From contig NZ_JAINFJ010000001.1 of assembly GCF_019966595.1 (NCBI RefSeq), forward strand, positions 558,001 to 622,000: a stretch of DNA of 64,000 nt. The letters run 5' to 3'. Under the pieces are notes generated by a model. It saw only the letters and a list, made by a program, of their open reading frames with translations. It did not search any database and was not told the origin of the DNA. Shown here piece by piece: positions 26,736-35,596 of this stretch; the stretch's first letter is position 1; each line of letters starts with the position of its first letter. Source of the stretch: Oricola indica (lineage in GTDB: Bacteria; Pseudomonadota; Alphaproteobacteria; Rhizobiales; Rhizobiaceae). A program made the position numbers and the translations under genes.

Positions 26736-28343
26736 ATGTCGAAAAAGAACCAGAATCTTATCGACCGGATCGCCGAGGAAGCCCGCAAGGGTCGAATTTC
26801 GCGCCGGGATTTCATGCATTATTCGGTTGCCGCCGGTCTTACGGCGTCGACTGCGACAGGCCTCTGGACCACCAGTGCCGCAGCTCAACCCAAGAGCGGC
26901 GGCACTTTTCGTTGGGGCATCCATGACGGCAACACCTCCGACACCCACGACCCGGGCACCTATCTGACCCGCGTCATGATCTTCCTCGCCCATACCCATC
27001 GTTCCTATCTGACGATGATCAATGGCGACGGCTCGCTCGGACCGGATCTGGCCGACAGCTGGGAAGCGTCCGAAGACGCTTCGGAGTGGACCTTCAAACT
27101 GACCGAGAACGCCAGCTTCCACAGCGGCAAGAAGGTCACGGCGGACGATGTCATCGCCTCGCTCAACCACCATCGCGGCGACGATACCACTTCGGCGGCC
27201 AAAGCGCTTTTGACCGACGTGACCGACATCACCAAGGACGGCGACTATGTCGTCAAGGTCGCGCTGAGCCGCGGCAATGCGGACTTCCCGTGGCTGATGA
27301 CCGACTATCATCTGGCGATCTGTCCGGCCAATGACGACGGCACGATCGACTGGAAATCGGGCGATGGCTCCGGTCCCTACAAGATCGACAATGGCGAGTT
27401 CGGCGTACAGTTCAGCCTGAGCCGGCATGACGGCTGGCATCGCGAAGGCGCGTATTTCGACAAGGTCGAGATGATCACGCTCAACGATCCGAACGCCCGC
27501 CAGACCGCGCTCGTCACCGGCGACGTCGATTCCGTGTCGCAGGTCGATCTGAAGACGATGGCGCTGCTGCAGCGTGATCCGAACATCAACGTGCTCAACG
27601 TCCCGTCCGCGGGTGCGATCACCATGCCGATGTTCTGCGACACCGCGCCCTTCGACAATGTCGACGTCCGCAACGCGCTGAAACTTTCGATCGATCGCGA
27701 CGATATTATCGAGAAGATCCTGTTCGGCGCCGCGACGAAGGGCAACGACTTCCACCATTCGCCGGCACAGCCCTACTGGCCCGACGACATTCCGCAGCGT
27801 GAATACGATCCGGACCAGGCCAAGTCGCTGCTCAAGAAGGCGGGCGCCGAAGGCCTCACCGTCAGCATTTCGACAGCCGACAGCGTCAGCGCCGGCGCTG
27901 TCGACATGGCGGTGCTTTACGCCGAGCAGGCAAAGGCCGCGGGCATCACCATCAATGTGGTGCGCGAGCCAAACGACGGATACTACTCCGATGTCTGGCT
28001 CAAGAAGCCGTTCTGCCTTGTCTCCTGGGGCGCGCGCCCGACGCCGGACGTGATGTACACGCTGGCCTACAAGGACGACGCCGCGTGGAACGAGTCCCAT
28101 TGGCAGAACGAGCGTTTCAACGAGCTTCTGCTTCAGGCGAAGTCGGAACTTGACGACACGCTGCGTGCCGAGATGTACCGCGAAATGGCGATGCTGGCCC
28201 GCGACGACGGCGGCACGATCATTCCGTTCTTCAACAACTTCGTCTACGGCGCTCGCGCCAATGTCGGAACACCGGAAAACCTGGCGGCAAGCTGGGAAAG
28301 CGACGGCGCGCGCGCGGCGAGCCGCTGGTGGTTCAACGACTGA
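26736..28343 (+). CDS. Peptide-type ABC substrate-binding protein (SBP family 5, Tat signal)
   Basis: A 535-residue family 5 periplasmic binding protein. The Tat motif ISRRDFMHYSVAAG is followed by a hydrophobic stretch and a cleavage region TSAAAQPKSG. Family sequence includes EWTFKLTENASFHSGKKV and, later, DNVDVRNALKLSIDRDDII. AGGGAG precedes the ATG. It heads the operon with two permease genes and a fused double ATPase. The ligand may be an oligopeptide, opine or sugar-like compound; this family is broad. A strong hairpin follows the stop. Confidence 0.94.
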   Translation: MSKKNQNLIDRIAEEARKGRISRRDFMHYSVAAGLTASTATGLWTTSAAAQPKSGGTFRWGIHDGNTSDTHDPGTYLTRVMIFLAHTHRSYLTMINGDGSLGPDLADSWEASEDASEWTFKLTENASFHSGKKVTADDVIASLNHHRGDDTTSAAKALLTDVTDITKDGDYVVKVALSRGNADFPWLMTDYHLAICPANDDGTIDWKSGDGSGPYKIDNGEFGVQFSLSRHDGWHREGAYFDKVEMITLNDPNARQTALVTGDVDSVSQVDLKTMALLQRDPNINVLNVPSAGAITMPMFCDTAPFDNVDVRNALKLSIDRDDIIEKILFGAATKGNDFHHSPAQPYWPDDIPQREYDPDQAKSLLKKAGAEGLTVSISTADSVSAGAVDMAVLYAEQAKAAGITINVVREPNDGYYSDVWLKKPFCLVSWGARPTPDVMYTLAYKDDAAWNESHWQNERFNELLLQAKSELDDTLRAEMYREMAMLARDDGGTIIPFFNNFVYGARANVGTPENLAASWESDGARAASRWWFND

Positions 28344-28350
28344 CAAGCTA

Positions 28351-28378
28351 CGGCCCGGCGCGACGACGCGCCGGGCCG
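28351..28378. terminator. Hairpin between peptide-binding protein and permease genes
   Basis: CGGCCCGGCGCG and CGCGCCGGGCCG form a perfect 12-bp stem with an ACGA loop, only eight bases after the stop codon. No T-tract follows. It probably protects or terminates part of the binding-protein message, leaving less for the permease genes. Confidence 0.65.
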
Positions 28379-28514
28379 ACCCGCTTGTGGCCGATCCGGG
28401 AAAACAGTTTCAGCAGGGTCATGAGCAGACGCATTGCGGCGGCTATCCGTCCGTCATGCGATCGAATAGAGTATAACCGGCAAACTCAGCCGGAAATTAT
28501 GTCTGGAGGGACAG

Positions 28515-29471
28515 ATGGGGGATTTGACTAGCCTGGTCTTTAAGCGACTGGGGCTGGGATTGTTAACGCTTTTGGTCGTTTCAATCCTGATCTTCTTCGC
28601 GGTCGAACTCTTGCCCGGAGACATCGCGCAAGCGGTTCTGGGACAAGGCGCGACGGAAGAAACCGTAAACGCCATGCGCCAGCAGCTTGGCCTCGACCGC
28701 CCTGCCCCCGTGCGCTACCTCGATTGGCTTGCCGGCGCTGTTCAGGGTGATTTCGGCGTCTCCCTGGTTTCCGGAGACCGGGTCAGCTCCGCCATCAGCG
28801 AACGTTTCATCAACACGCTGTTCCTCGCCGCCTACGCGGCGGCCATCGCCGTTCCGATATCGATCGTTCTCGGCGTTGTCGTCGCCCTGCTTCGCAATAC
28901 GCTTTTCGATCGCGTCGCGAACGTGCTGACCCTGACGTCGATCTCGTCGCCGGAGTTCTTCCTCGGCTACATCCTGATCCTCTACCTCTCGGTGAAGACC
29001 GGCATGTTCCCGGCTCTCGCCAGTCTGAAGAGCGATATGGGCTTTTTCGAACTTCTGCACCGAACGTTCCTGCCGGCGCTCACGCTCGTGCTCGTGGTGA
29101 CCGCGCACATGATGCGCATGACCCGTGCCGCGATCATCAACCTTTTGGCGTCACCCTATATCGAGATGGCCCGGCTCAAGGGCACGCCGCCCTGGAAGGT
29201 TATCGTCAGACACGCCCTGCCGAACGCCTGGGCGCCCATTATCAACGTCGTGGCGCTGAACCTGGCCTATCTCATCACGGGTGTCGTGCTCGTGGAAGTC
29301 GTGTTCGTCTATCCTGGGATCGGCCAGCTTCTGGTCGACGCGGTCGCCAAGCGCGATTTCCCGATCGTGCAGGCCTGCTGCCTGATTTTCGCGGCGACGT
29401 TCATTCTTTTGAACCTTATGGCGGATGTCGGGGCAATCCTGACGAACCCGCGTCTGCGGCATCCGAAGTGA
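28515..29471 (+). CDS. Peptide-type ABC transporter permease (DppB family)
   Basis: A 318-residue inner-membrane permease with six helices. The N-terminal helix at residues 9-30 is followed by the DppB-typical LLPGDIAQAVLGQGATEE and LGLDRPAPVRYLDWL. The EAA loop, MARLKGTPPWKVIVRHALPN, lies near residue 215 and contacts the ATPase. GGAGGG stands six bases before the ATG. It partners with the DppC-type gene that starts eleven bases after its stop. Confidence 0.93.
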   Translation: MGDLTSLVFKRLGLGLLTLLVVSILIFFAVELLPGDIAQAVLGQGATEETVNAMRQQLGLDRPAPVRYLDWLAGAVQGDFGVSLVSGDRVSSAISERFINTLFLAAYAAAIAVPISIVLGVVVALLRNTLFDRVANVLTLTSISSPEFFLGYILILYLSVKTGMFPALASLKSDMGFFELLHRTFLPALTLVLVVTAHMMRMTRAAIINLLASPYIEMARLKGTPPWKVIVRHALPNAWAPIINVVALNLAYLITGVVLVEVVFVYPGIGQLLVDAVAKRDFPIVQACCLIFAATFILLNLMADVGAILTNPRLRHPK

Positions 29472-29481
29472 GGGCGGCGAA

Positions 29482-30546
29482 ATGAGCATTTTTGTTATTG
29501 GATACTACGCTGCGCTGATCGCGGCCTCCTGCCTCGCGGCCTACTACAAGAAGCATGGTGCCTTCATGCTTCTGTTCTCGCTGACGCTCGTGTCGTTCAT
29601 TATCGGCATCATCGGCGGCGTTCCGGCACTTCGCGCGGTCACCACCTTCGCCGGCGCACTGGCTCTGGCGGCGGGCACGTCCTACGCCTTCAAGGAGTTC
29701 CTGATCCTGATCTCGAAACCGGCGCTGGCCAAGGAGCTTCGCACGGCCCCGCTGACCGCCTCGTTCGGCATGTTCGTGATCTTCACCTATGCGATCGCCG
29801 CCATCTTCGCCCCGTGGATCGCGCCGCATGGCGAATCCGAGGTCATCTCCTCGGCATTCGCACCGCCGGACGAGAACATGCTTCTCGGCGCTGACCAGCT
29901 TGGACGCGATATCTTCAGCCGTATCATTTACGGCGCGCGAAACTCCGTCGGGCTCGCGCTCGTTGCAACGCTCCTCGCCTTCTTCATGGGCGCGTTCGCC
30001 GGGCTGATGGCAGCGGTCAAGGGCGGCTGGTTCGACCAGCTGATGGGCCGCCTCGCCGACGTCATCATGTCGATTCCCTCGCTCATCTTCGCGCTGCTCA
30101 TGCTGTCGATCTTCGGCACCAATCTCGGTGTGATCGTGATCGTCGTGGCGGTTATCTACTCGCCCCGCGTGTTCCGCCTCACCCGCGCCGTCGCCGGCAA
30201 CATCGTCGTGATGGATTACATCGAGGCGGCAAAGCTGCGCGGTGAAGGAGACTGGTACCTGATCCGACGGGAAATCCTGCCGAATTCCACGGCGCCTCTG
30301 GTGGCCGAGTTCGGTCTAGAATTCTGCTTCGTGTTCCTGCTGATCGCCGGTCTGAGCTTCCTCGGCCTCGGCATCCAGCCGCCGACCGCCGACTGGGGGT
30401 CGATGGTGCGCGAGAATGCGACGCTGATCTCGTTCGGCGACATCACACCCCTGATCCCCGCGGCAGCGATCGCCTTGCTGACGGTCGCCGTGAACTTCGT
30501 GGTCGACTGGATGCTGTTCCGGTCCTCTGGCCTGAAGGAGCAATAA
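29482..30546 (+). CDS. Peptide-type ABC transporter permease (DppC family) with extra N-terminal helices
   Basis: A 354-residue permease. From about residue 88 it is a normal DppC protein: TASFGMFVIFTYAIAAIFAP, then MLLGADQLGRDIFSRIIYGA, and the EAA loop IEAAKLRGEGDWYLIRREIL. The first 80 residues are an addition, with three hydrophobic segments (about 3-22, 27-47 and 50-70), not seen in typical 280-300-residue DppC proteins. The ATG at 29482 has GAGGGCGG before it and the extra part is in frame without a better internal start, so it appears genuine. Function of the addition is unknown. Confidence 0.9.
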   Translation: MSIFVIGYYAALIAASCLAAYYKKHGAFMLLFSLTLVSFIIGIIGGVPALRAVTTFAGALALAAGTSYAFKEFLILISKPALAKELRTAPLTASFGMFVIFTYAIAAIFAPWIAPHGESEVISSAFAPPDENMLLGADQLGRDIFSRIIYGARNSVGLALVATLLAFFMGAFAGLMAAVKGGWFDQLMGRLADVIMSIPSLIFALLMLSIFGTNLGVIVIVVAVIYSPRVFRLTRAVAGNIVVMDYIEAAKLRGEGDWYLIRREILPNSTAPLVAEFGLEFCFVFLLIAGLSFLGLGIQPPTADWGSMVRENATLISFGDITPLIPAAAIALLTVAVNFVVDWMLFRSSGLKEQ

Positions 30547-30547
30547 G

Positions 30548-32206
30548 ATGACCAAATTTTCCGACAAGGATGTCCTTCTCGAGATCCGGGACCTGAAAAT
30601 CGAGGGCTACTCGGACGAGACCTGGGTACCCATCATCAAGGGCGTGGATCTGACGCTGCACCGCGGCGAAGTGATGGGGCTGATCGGCGAATCCGGTGCC
30701 GGCAAGTCAACGATCGGCGCTGCCGCCATGGGCTATGCCCGTGACGGCACGCGGATCTCCGACGGCTCCATCGAGTTCGACGGCATGGAACTGACAACGG
30801 CGACCGAGTCGGAAAGGCGCGCCCTTCGCGGCTCCCGGATCGCTTATGTGGCCCAGTCGGCCGCCGCGTCGTTCAACCCCGCGCACAAGATCATCGACCA
30901 GCACACCGAAGCGCCGGTCCACTACCGGATCCAGAAACGGATGGAAGCGCAGGAAGACGCGATGGAGCTCTATGAGCGCCTGCGTCTGCCCAACCCGCAG
31001 GAAATCGGCTTCCGCTACCCGCACCAGGTGTCGGGCGGCCAGCTTCAGCGGGCGATGACCGCCATGGCGATGGCCTGCCGGCCCGACCTGATCATTTTCG
31101 ACGAGCCGACGACCGCGCTCGACGTGACGACGCAGATCGAGGTTCTGGCCGCAATCCGCGACATCGTCGACCAGTTCAACACGGCGGCGATCTACATCAC
31201 GCACGACCTGGCGGTCGTCGCGCAGATGGCCGACACGATCAAGGTGCTGCTCCGCGGCGAGGAAGTCGAGGAGGCTCCGACGGAGCAGATGCTCGACAAC
31301 CCGCAGGAAGACTACACCAAGAGCCTGTGGGCGGTGCGCAGCTTCCAGCGGCCGCAGAAGTCGCGCCCTACCGACGGCACATTGCCGGTCATTTCGGTCA
31401 AGAATGTCGATGCGGCCTATACGGGCGGCGTCAAGGTTCTCGACGATGTCTCGTTCGACGTCTATCCGGGCATGACCGTGGCCGTCGTCGGCGAATCCGG
31501 CTCGGGCAAATCGACCACCGCGCGCGTGATTACCGGCCTGCTTCCGCCGTCGAGCGGCGAAGTCCTGTTCAAGGGCGAACCGCTGCCGCCGCGCTACCAG
31601 GACCGCAAGCGCGACCAGCTCCGCCAGGCGCAGATGATCTACCAGATGGCCGATACCGCCTTGAATCCCAAGGTGCGGATCAACGAGATCATCGGGCGGC
31701 CCGCGCAGTTCTATTCAGGTCTCAGGGGACAGGCGCTCAAGCAGAGGGTCGATGAACTGCTCGACCTGATCGAACTCGAGCCCGCGAAGTTCTACAACCG
31801 CTATCCGCCGGAACTTTCGGGCGGCCAGAAACAGCGTATCGGCATAGCCCGGGCGCTTGCGGCCGAACCGGATTTCATCATCTGCGACGAGGTGACCAGC
31901 GCACTCGACCAGCTGGTGGCGGAAGGCATCCTGAAGCTTCTCGACAGGCTCCAGAAGGAACTCGGCCTCGCCTATATGTTCATCACCCACGATCTCGCGA
32001 CCGTGCGTTCAATCGCCGACGAAGTCGTCGTGATGCAGAACGGCAAGGTGGTCGAACAGGGGCCGAAGGAAGAGATGTTCACGCCGCCGCATCATCCTTA
32101 CACCGACCTGCTTCTCTCGTCGGTGCCGGAGATGGACCCGAACTGGCTGACCACCCTGCTCGAAGAGCGCGGTGTCGACAACATCGGAGACGCCGCGGAC
32201 GTTTGA
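30548..32206 (+). CDS. Peptide-type ABC transporter ATP-binding protein, fused DppD-DppF
   Basis: A 552-residue protein with two complete ATPase domains, replacing separate DppD and DppF. Domain 1 (about 1-265): Walker A GESGAGKST, signature VSGGQLQRAM, Walker B LIIFDEPTTALD. Domain 2 (about 285-540): GESGSGKST, LSGGQKQRIGIARAL, FIICDEVTSALD. Both Walker B motifs keep the catalytic Glu, so both sites may hydrolyse ATP. The start is one base after the permease stop. A TTCG hairpin terminator lies about 40 bases after its end. Confidence 0.95.
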   Translation: MTKFSDKDVLLEIRDLKIEGYSDETWVPIIKGVDLTLHRGEVMGLIGESGAGKSTIGAAAMGYARDGTRISDGSIEFDGMELTTATESERRALRGSRIAYVAQSAAASFNPAHKIIDQHTEAPVHYRIQKRMEAQEDAMELYERLRLPNPQEIGFRYPHQVSGGQLQRAMTAMAMACRPDLIIFDEPTTALDVTTQIEVLAAIRDIVDQFNTAAIYITHDLAVVAQMADTIKVLLRGEEVEEAPTEQMLDNPQEDYTKSLWAVRSFQRPQKSRPTDGTLPVISVKNVDAAYTGGVKVLDDVSFDVYPGMTVAVVGESGSGKSTTARVITGLLPPSSGEVLFKGEPLPPRYQDRKRDQLRQAQMIYQMADTALNPKVRINEIIGRPAQFYSGLRGQALKQRVDELLDLIELEPAKFYNRYPPELSGGQKQRIGIARALAAEPDFIICDEVTSALDQLVAEGILKLLDRLQKELGLAYMFITHDLATVRSIADEVVVMQNGKVVEQGPKEEMFTPPHHPYTDLLLSSVPEMDPNWLTTLLEERGVDNIGDAADV

Positions 32207-32247
32207 CGTCCGCGGTGCCGGAATTCGTTCGGTAAAGTGGGATTGAT

Positions 32248-32267
32248 CCGGCCGCTTCGGCGGCCGG
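32248..32267. terminator. Terminator between peptide-transport operon and small membrane protein gene
   Basis: CCGGCCGC and GCGGCCGG form a perfect 8-bp stem with a TTCG tetraloop. It sits between two convergent genes and could serve both. There is no long T-run. Confidence 0.65.
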
Positions 32268-32271
32268 CAAA

Positions 32272-32394
32272 TCACATGATGGCCATTGCCGTGCCGGCCA
32301 TCGTTCCAACGATGGCGAGATACACGATGGCCAATGCAGGCAGACTCCCACTGCGGTTGCGATATTCGCGGATAAGATCGTCGCGTGTCAGCAT
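32272..32394 (-). CDS. Small single-helix membrane protein, 40 residues
   Basis: A 40-codon minus-strand frame with a textbook TAGGAG six bases before the ATG and a TGA stop just before a hairpin. The N-terminal half is charged (MLTRDDLIREYRNRSGS) and the rest is a single hydrophobic helix (about residues 18-40, ALAIVYLAIVGTMAG). This layout, soluble N terminus plus one membrane helix, is typical of real bacterial small membrane proteins. It matches no family I can name. It lies in a 396-base gap between convergent/divergent transport operons and is transcribed toward the peptide operon. It could modulate a membrane complex, but nothing shows which. Confidence 0.62.
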   Translation of the reverse strand: MLTRDDLIREYRNRSGSLPALAIVYLAIVGTMAGTAMAIM

Positions 32395-32602
32395 TTCAAT
32401 CTCCTACCGGCTCGGGAATGGGAGGTCATCGTTCTCCCCGGCACCTATGCCATTCAAATCGCCATTTCAAGCATAATTCCGGGAAAAACTATGCGCATTC
32501 AGTAAAGCTGGGTTGCGCATGGTGAACCCCTCTCGCCAACACGTATCACACAGGCGTTAATATTGCCTTCATGCAATGGCCCCGCGGCCGGAACCGCTTG
32601 GC

Positions 32603-33679
32603 TTAAGTATTTGTTTCATTGAACAAATGCGCCTGTCCCGGATCGAAACCCAGCGCGATATCGGTGCCCAGTTCAAGCGGCCGGTCTTCGGCCAAAGCCG
32701 CGACGATGCGCCCGCCCCGCGTCAGTTCGACATTGACGACGGTTTCGGTGCCCAGCCGTTCCACCAGCGCGACCTTGCCGTGCAGTGCGCCCGCATGGGT
32801 GTCGGGCGCCACGGAAAGGTATTGCGGACGAATCCCCAGCTTCGCTTTCGAATTGGCGGTAAAGGCCTCGCCCACCCCCGGCAGCTTGACCGGATCGAGC
32901 GCCGGCGCCTTCACGGTCACACCATCGGCGGATTGGTCCAGCACCTCGACATCCATGAAATTCATCGCGGGAGAGCCGATGAAACCGGCAACGAAGAGGT
33001 TCGCCGGATTGTGATAGAGATCCATCGGCGCGCCGATCTGCTGCACGATCCCGTCGCGCAGCACAACGATCTTGTCCGCCAGCGTCATCGCCTCGACCTG
33101 GTCATGCGTGACATAGACCATCGTGGCACTCAAATGCTTGTGCAGCTTGCCGATCTCCATACGCATGTCCATCCGCAGCGCGGCGTCGAGATTGGACAGC
33201 GGTTCGTCGAACAGGAAGACCTCGGGATCGCGCACGATCGCACGGCCGATGGCGACGCGCTGGCGTTGCCCACCGGACAATTGCGACGGCCGGCGGTCGA
33301 GCAGATGCTCCATCTGGAGAATGCGCGCCGCTTCCAGCGCCTTGCGATCCTTCTCTTCCTTCGAGGCGCCGGCGATGGTCAGGCCGAAGGCGACGTTCTC
33401 GCGCACCGACATGTGCGGAAAGATCGCGTATGTCTGGAAGACCATCGCGATCCCGCGATCCTTCGGCTGTACGTCGTTGACCACCCGGCCGCCGATTTCC
33501 AGCGTTCCCGACGTGATATCCTCCAGCCCGGCGATCATGCGCAGCAAGGTCGATTTCCCGCAGCCCGACGGCCCGACGAAGACGACGAATTCGCCGTCCT
33601 CGATCTCGATGTCGACGCCCTTGATGACCTCGACATTGCCGTAGCTCTTGCGCACCTGTTTCAGCGATACGTCCGCCAT
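32603..33679 (-). CDS. CUT1-type sugar ABC transporter ATP-binding protein (UgpC/MsmK/MalK-like)
   Basis: A 358-residue ATPase. Walker A is GPSGCGKST, Q-loop FQTYAIFPHM, signature LSGGQRQRVAIGRAI, Walker B VFLFDEPLSNLD and switch His in VTHDQVEAM. From about residue 240 the C-terminal OB-fold regulatory domain typical of MalK is present. It is the last gene of the LacI-controlled operon, ten bases after the glycosidase gene. It energises the two permeases encoded upstream. Confidence 0.94.
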   Translation of the reverse strand: MADVSLKQVRKSYGNVEVIKGVDIEIEDGEFVVFVGPSGCGKSTLLRMIAGLEDITSGTLEIGGRVVNDVQPKDRGIAMVFQTYAIFPHMSVRENVAFGLTIAGASKEEKDRKALEAARILQMEHLLDRRPSQLSGGQRQRVAIGRAIVRDPEVFLFDEPLSNLDAALRMDMRMEIGKLHKHLSATMVYVTHDQVEAMTLADKIVVLRDGIVQQIGAPMDLYHNPANLFVAGFIGSPAMNFMDVEVLDQSADGVTVKAPALDPVKLPGVGEAFTANSKAKLGIRPQYLSVAPDTHAGALHGKVALVERLGTETVVNVELTRGGRIVAALAEDRPLELGTDIALGFDPGQAHLFNETNT

Positions 33680-33689
33680 GACTTCCTCC

Positions 33690-34685
33690 TCAGGCCGCCG
33701 GACCGGCCGGCGAGACCACTTTCAACAATCCGTCTTCGTCGATGATGACCGGCTCCGGATCCATGATATGGCCGACGAAGCCCTTGCCCTCCGGGCGGTC
33801 GGCAAAACCCATGATCATCATGCCCGTATCGGTATGAACGATTCGCGCGGCGTAGCGCCGGCATGGCCGCGCGCCGTCGAGAAACGGGCCGGGCGCGATC
33901 CGCCAGGGCCCGCGCGGATCGTCGGCTATCAGGTAATGCGTTCCCGTGACCGGACCGCCCGGCGTGGCCTCCGCCTGGTCCTTGGAAAAATGCTCCGCCG
34001 CCGTACAGAACAGGCAGTACCACCGGCCATTCTTTTCGAAGACCTCCGGCACCTCCAACTGGCCGAAACCGCCGATGAAGACCGGCTCCTGCAATGTCCA
34101 TTGATGGAGATCGGGCGAAGTGGCGAAACCGATCGCGCCACCGCCATTCGGCTCCGCGATGCCGGGAGCGCGCGCGGTGAAATACATCAGCCACCCGTCT
34201 CCCGCCGGATCGCGCATCACCCACGGGTCACGCATCGCGCGGTCGTGCCAGAATCCCTGCGCGTGATCGACCTCATAGGCCTCCGCCGTCGGTCCGGCCA
34301 AGTCGAGGCACAGGCCGTCGCCAACCCGTTTCCAGCTGTGCAAATCCCGCGACGTAGCATGACCGATGCGCTGGATCAGGCCGTCCTCGGCATGACAGGT
34401 GCCGGTGTAGAACAGGTGCCAAAGCCCTTCATCGTCGCGCACGACCGAGCCCGTCCATGTCGTGTAATCGTCCCAGGCCGGCCTGTCCGCCGGGGCGAAA
34501 CAGGTGCCCAGATGCGACCAGTTCGACAGGTCCGTGCTGGTCGCATGGCCCTGGCTGACATTCCAGTGCCGCAAATCCGGGTCTTCGAGCGCCTTGTCCG
34601 CCTGCAGGAAGAAGGCGTGCCAGCTATCGCCGTCGCGAACATACCAGCTGTCCCAGATCCACTTGTCGTCGAGCGCCAAAACCAT
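33690..34685 (-). CDS. GH32/GH68-like (clan GH-J) or GH43-like glycoside hydrolase
   Basis: A 331-residue five-bladed beta-propeller-type protein. Candidate clan GH-J residues are Asp12 in WIWDSWYV (nucleophile position), Asp153 in MRDPWVM (the RDP stabiliser motif) and Glu211/Glu214 in LEVPEVFE (acid/base position). Repeated blades show phrases such as HATSTDLSNWSHLG, HATSRDLHSWKRVG and FATSPDLHQWTLQE. No signal peptide is present, so it acts on sugar already imported. The ATG at 34685 is preceded by AAAGGAAAC; longer frames overlap the permease gene. Hydrolysis of a fructosyl or similar oligosaccharide is the likely role; GH43-like activity cannot be excluded. Confidence 0.75.
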   Translation of the reverse strand: MVLALDDKWIWDSWYVRDGDSWHAFFLQADKALEDPDLRHWNVSQGHATSTDLSNWSHLGTCFAPADRPAWDDYTTWTGSVVRDDEGLWHLFYTGTCHAEDGLIQRIGHATSRDLHSWKRVGDGLCLDLAGPTAEAYEVDHAQGFWHDRAMRDPWVMRDPAGDGWLMYFTARAPGIAEPNGGGAIGFATSPDLHQWTLQEPVFIGGFGQLEVPEVFEKNGRWYCLFCTAAEHFSKDQAEATPGGPVTGTHYLIADDPRGPWRIAPGPFLDGARPCRRYAARIVHTDTGMMIMGFADRPEGKGFVGHIMDPEPVIIDEDGLLKVVSPAGPAA

Positions 34686-34714
34686 GATTGAACGTGTTTC
34701 CTTTCGGGTAAGCG

Positions 34715-35596
34715 TCAGCCCTTGACGCCGGTCGATGCGATCGAGGCGATAAAGGCGCGTTGAAGGACGAGATAGAACGCCAGCACCGGTATGGTGATCA
34801 CCGAGAGATAGGCCATCACCTCGCCCCAGGCGACGTTGAGCTGGAAGAAATAGCCGAGCCCGACCATGATCGGCCGGTGCGCCTCGTCCTGGACGACGAT
34901 CAGCGGCCACAAATATTGCTCGTTATACATCTTCAGCGATTTCAGGATCGCCGCGGTCGCCAGCACCGGGCCGGACAGCGGCATCACCACACGGCGATAG
35001 ATTTGCCACCACGACGCCCCCTCTGCACGCGCCGCTTCGATCAGTTCGCGCGGCAAGTCCTTGAAAAACTGCACAAAGAGAAAGACCGTCAGCGCATCCG
35101 CGATCCACGGCACGATCTGCACGTGATAGGTGTTCAGCCAGCCGAACTCGATCCCCTCCATGCCGACCCATGGCAGCCGCGACACCCACAAAAGAAGCGG
35201 AATGGCGATCGTCTCGAACGGAATGATCAGCGTCGCCAGAATAACCGAAAGGACGATGCCGTTCCCCTTCCAGTTGAGATAGGTGAACGAGAACGCCGCC
35301 AACGAACACAAGAACAGCGATGCGCAGACGGTCACCAAGGTGATGAAAATCGAATTGAAGACGAACAGGCCGATCGGCGCGCGCCGGAAGGCCGCCGCAT
35401 AGTTTTCGAGACTGATGTCGCCGACCGGCAGGAAGGCGCGCAACGACGAGGTGTCGCTGAGAAGTTGCGCCGTCGGCTTGAGCGACGAAACCAGCATGAA
35501 CACCAGCGGGAACATGAAGACGAGCGCGACCAGGATCAGGACCAGATAGCGCACGGCCAGCCGCAGGCCGTGATTGTCCTGTGTAACGATAGCCAT
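34715..35596 (-). CDS. CUT1-type sugar ABC transporter permease (MalG-like)
   Basis: A 293-residue inner-membrane permease with six helices. The EAA motif region is LIEAARAEGASWWQIYRRVVMPLSG-like, around residue 195, preceded by FFKDLPRE. The ATG at 35596 shares one base with the TAA of the MalF-type gene (TAATG), fixing the start; the open frame upstream is overlap only. It forms the channel with the MalF-type subunit. Confidence 0.92.
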   Translation of the reverse strand: MAIVTQDNHGLRLAVRYLVLILVALVFMFPLVFMLVSSLKPTAQLLSDTSSLRAFLPVGDISLENYAAAFRRAPIGLFVFNSIFITLVTVCASLFLCSLAAFSFTYLNWKGNGIVLSVILATLIIPFETIAIPLLLWVSRLPWVGMEGIEFGWLNTYHVQIVPWIADALTVFLFVQFFKDLPRELIEAARAEGASWWQIYRRVVMPLSGPVLATAAILKSLKMYNEQYLWPLIVVQDEAHRPIMVGLGYFFQLNVAWGEVMAYLSVITIPVLAFYLVLQRAFIASIASTGVKG

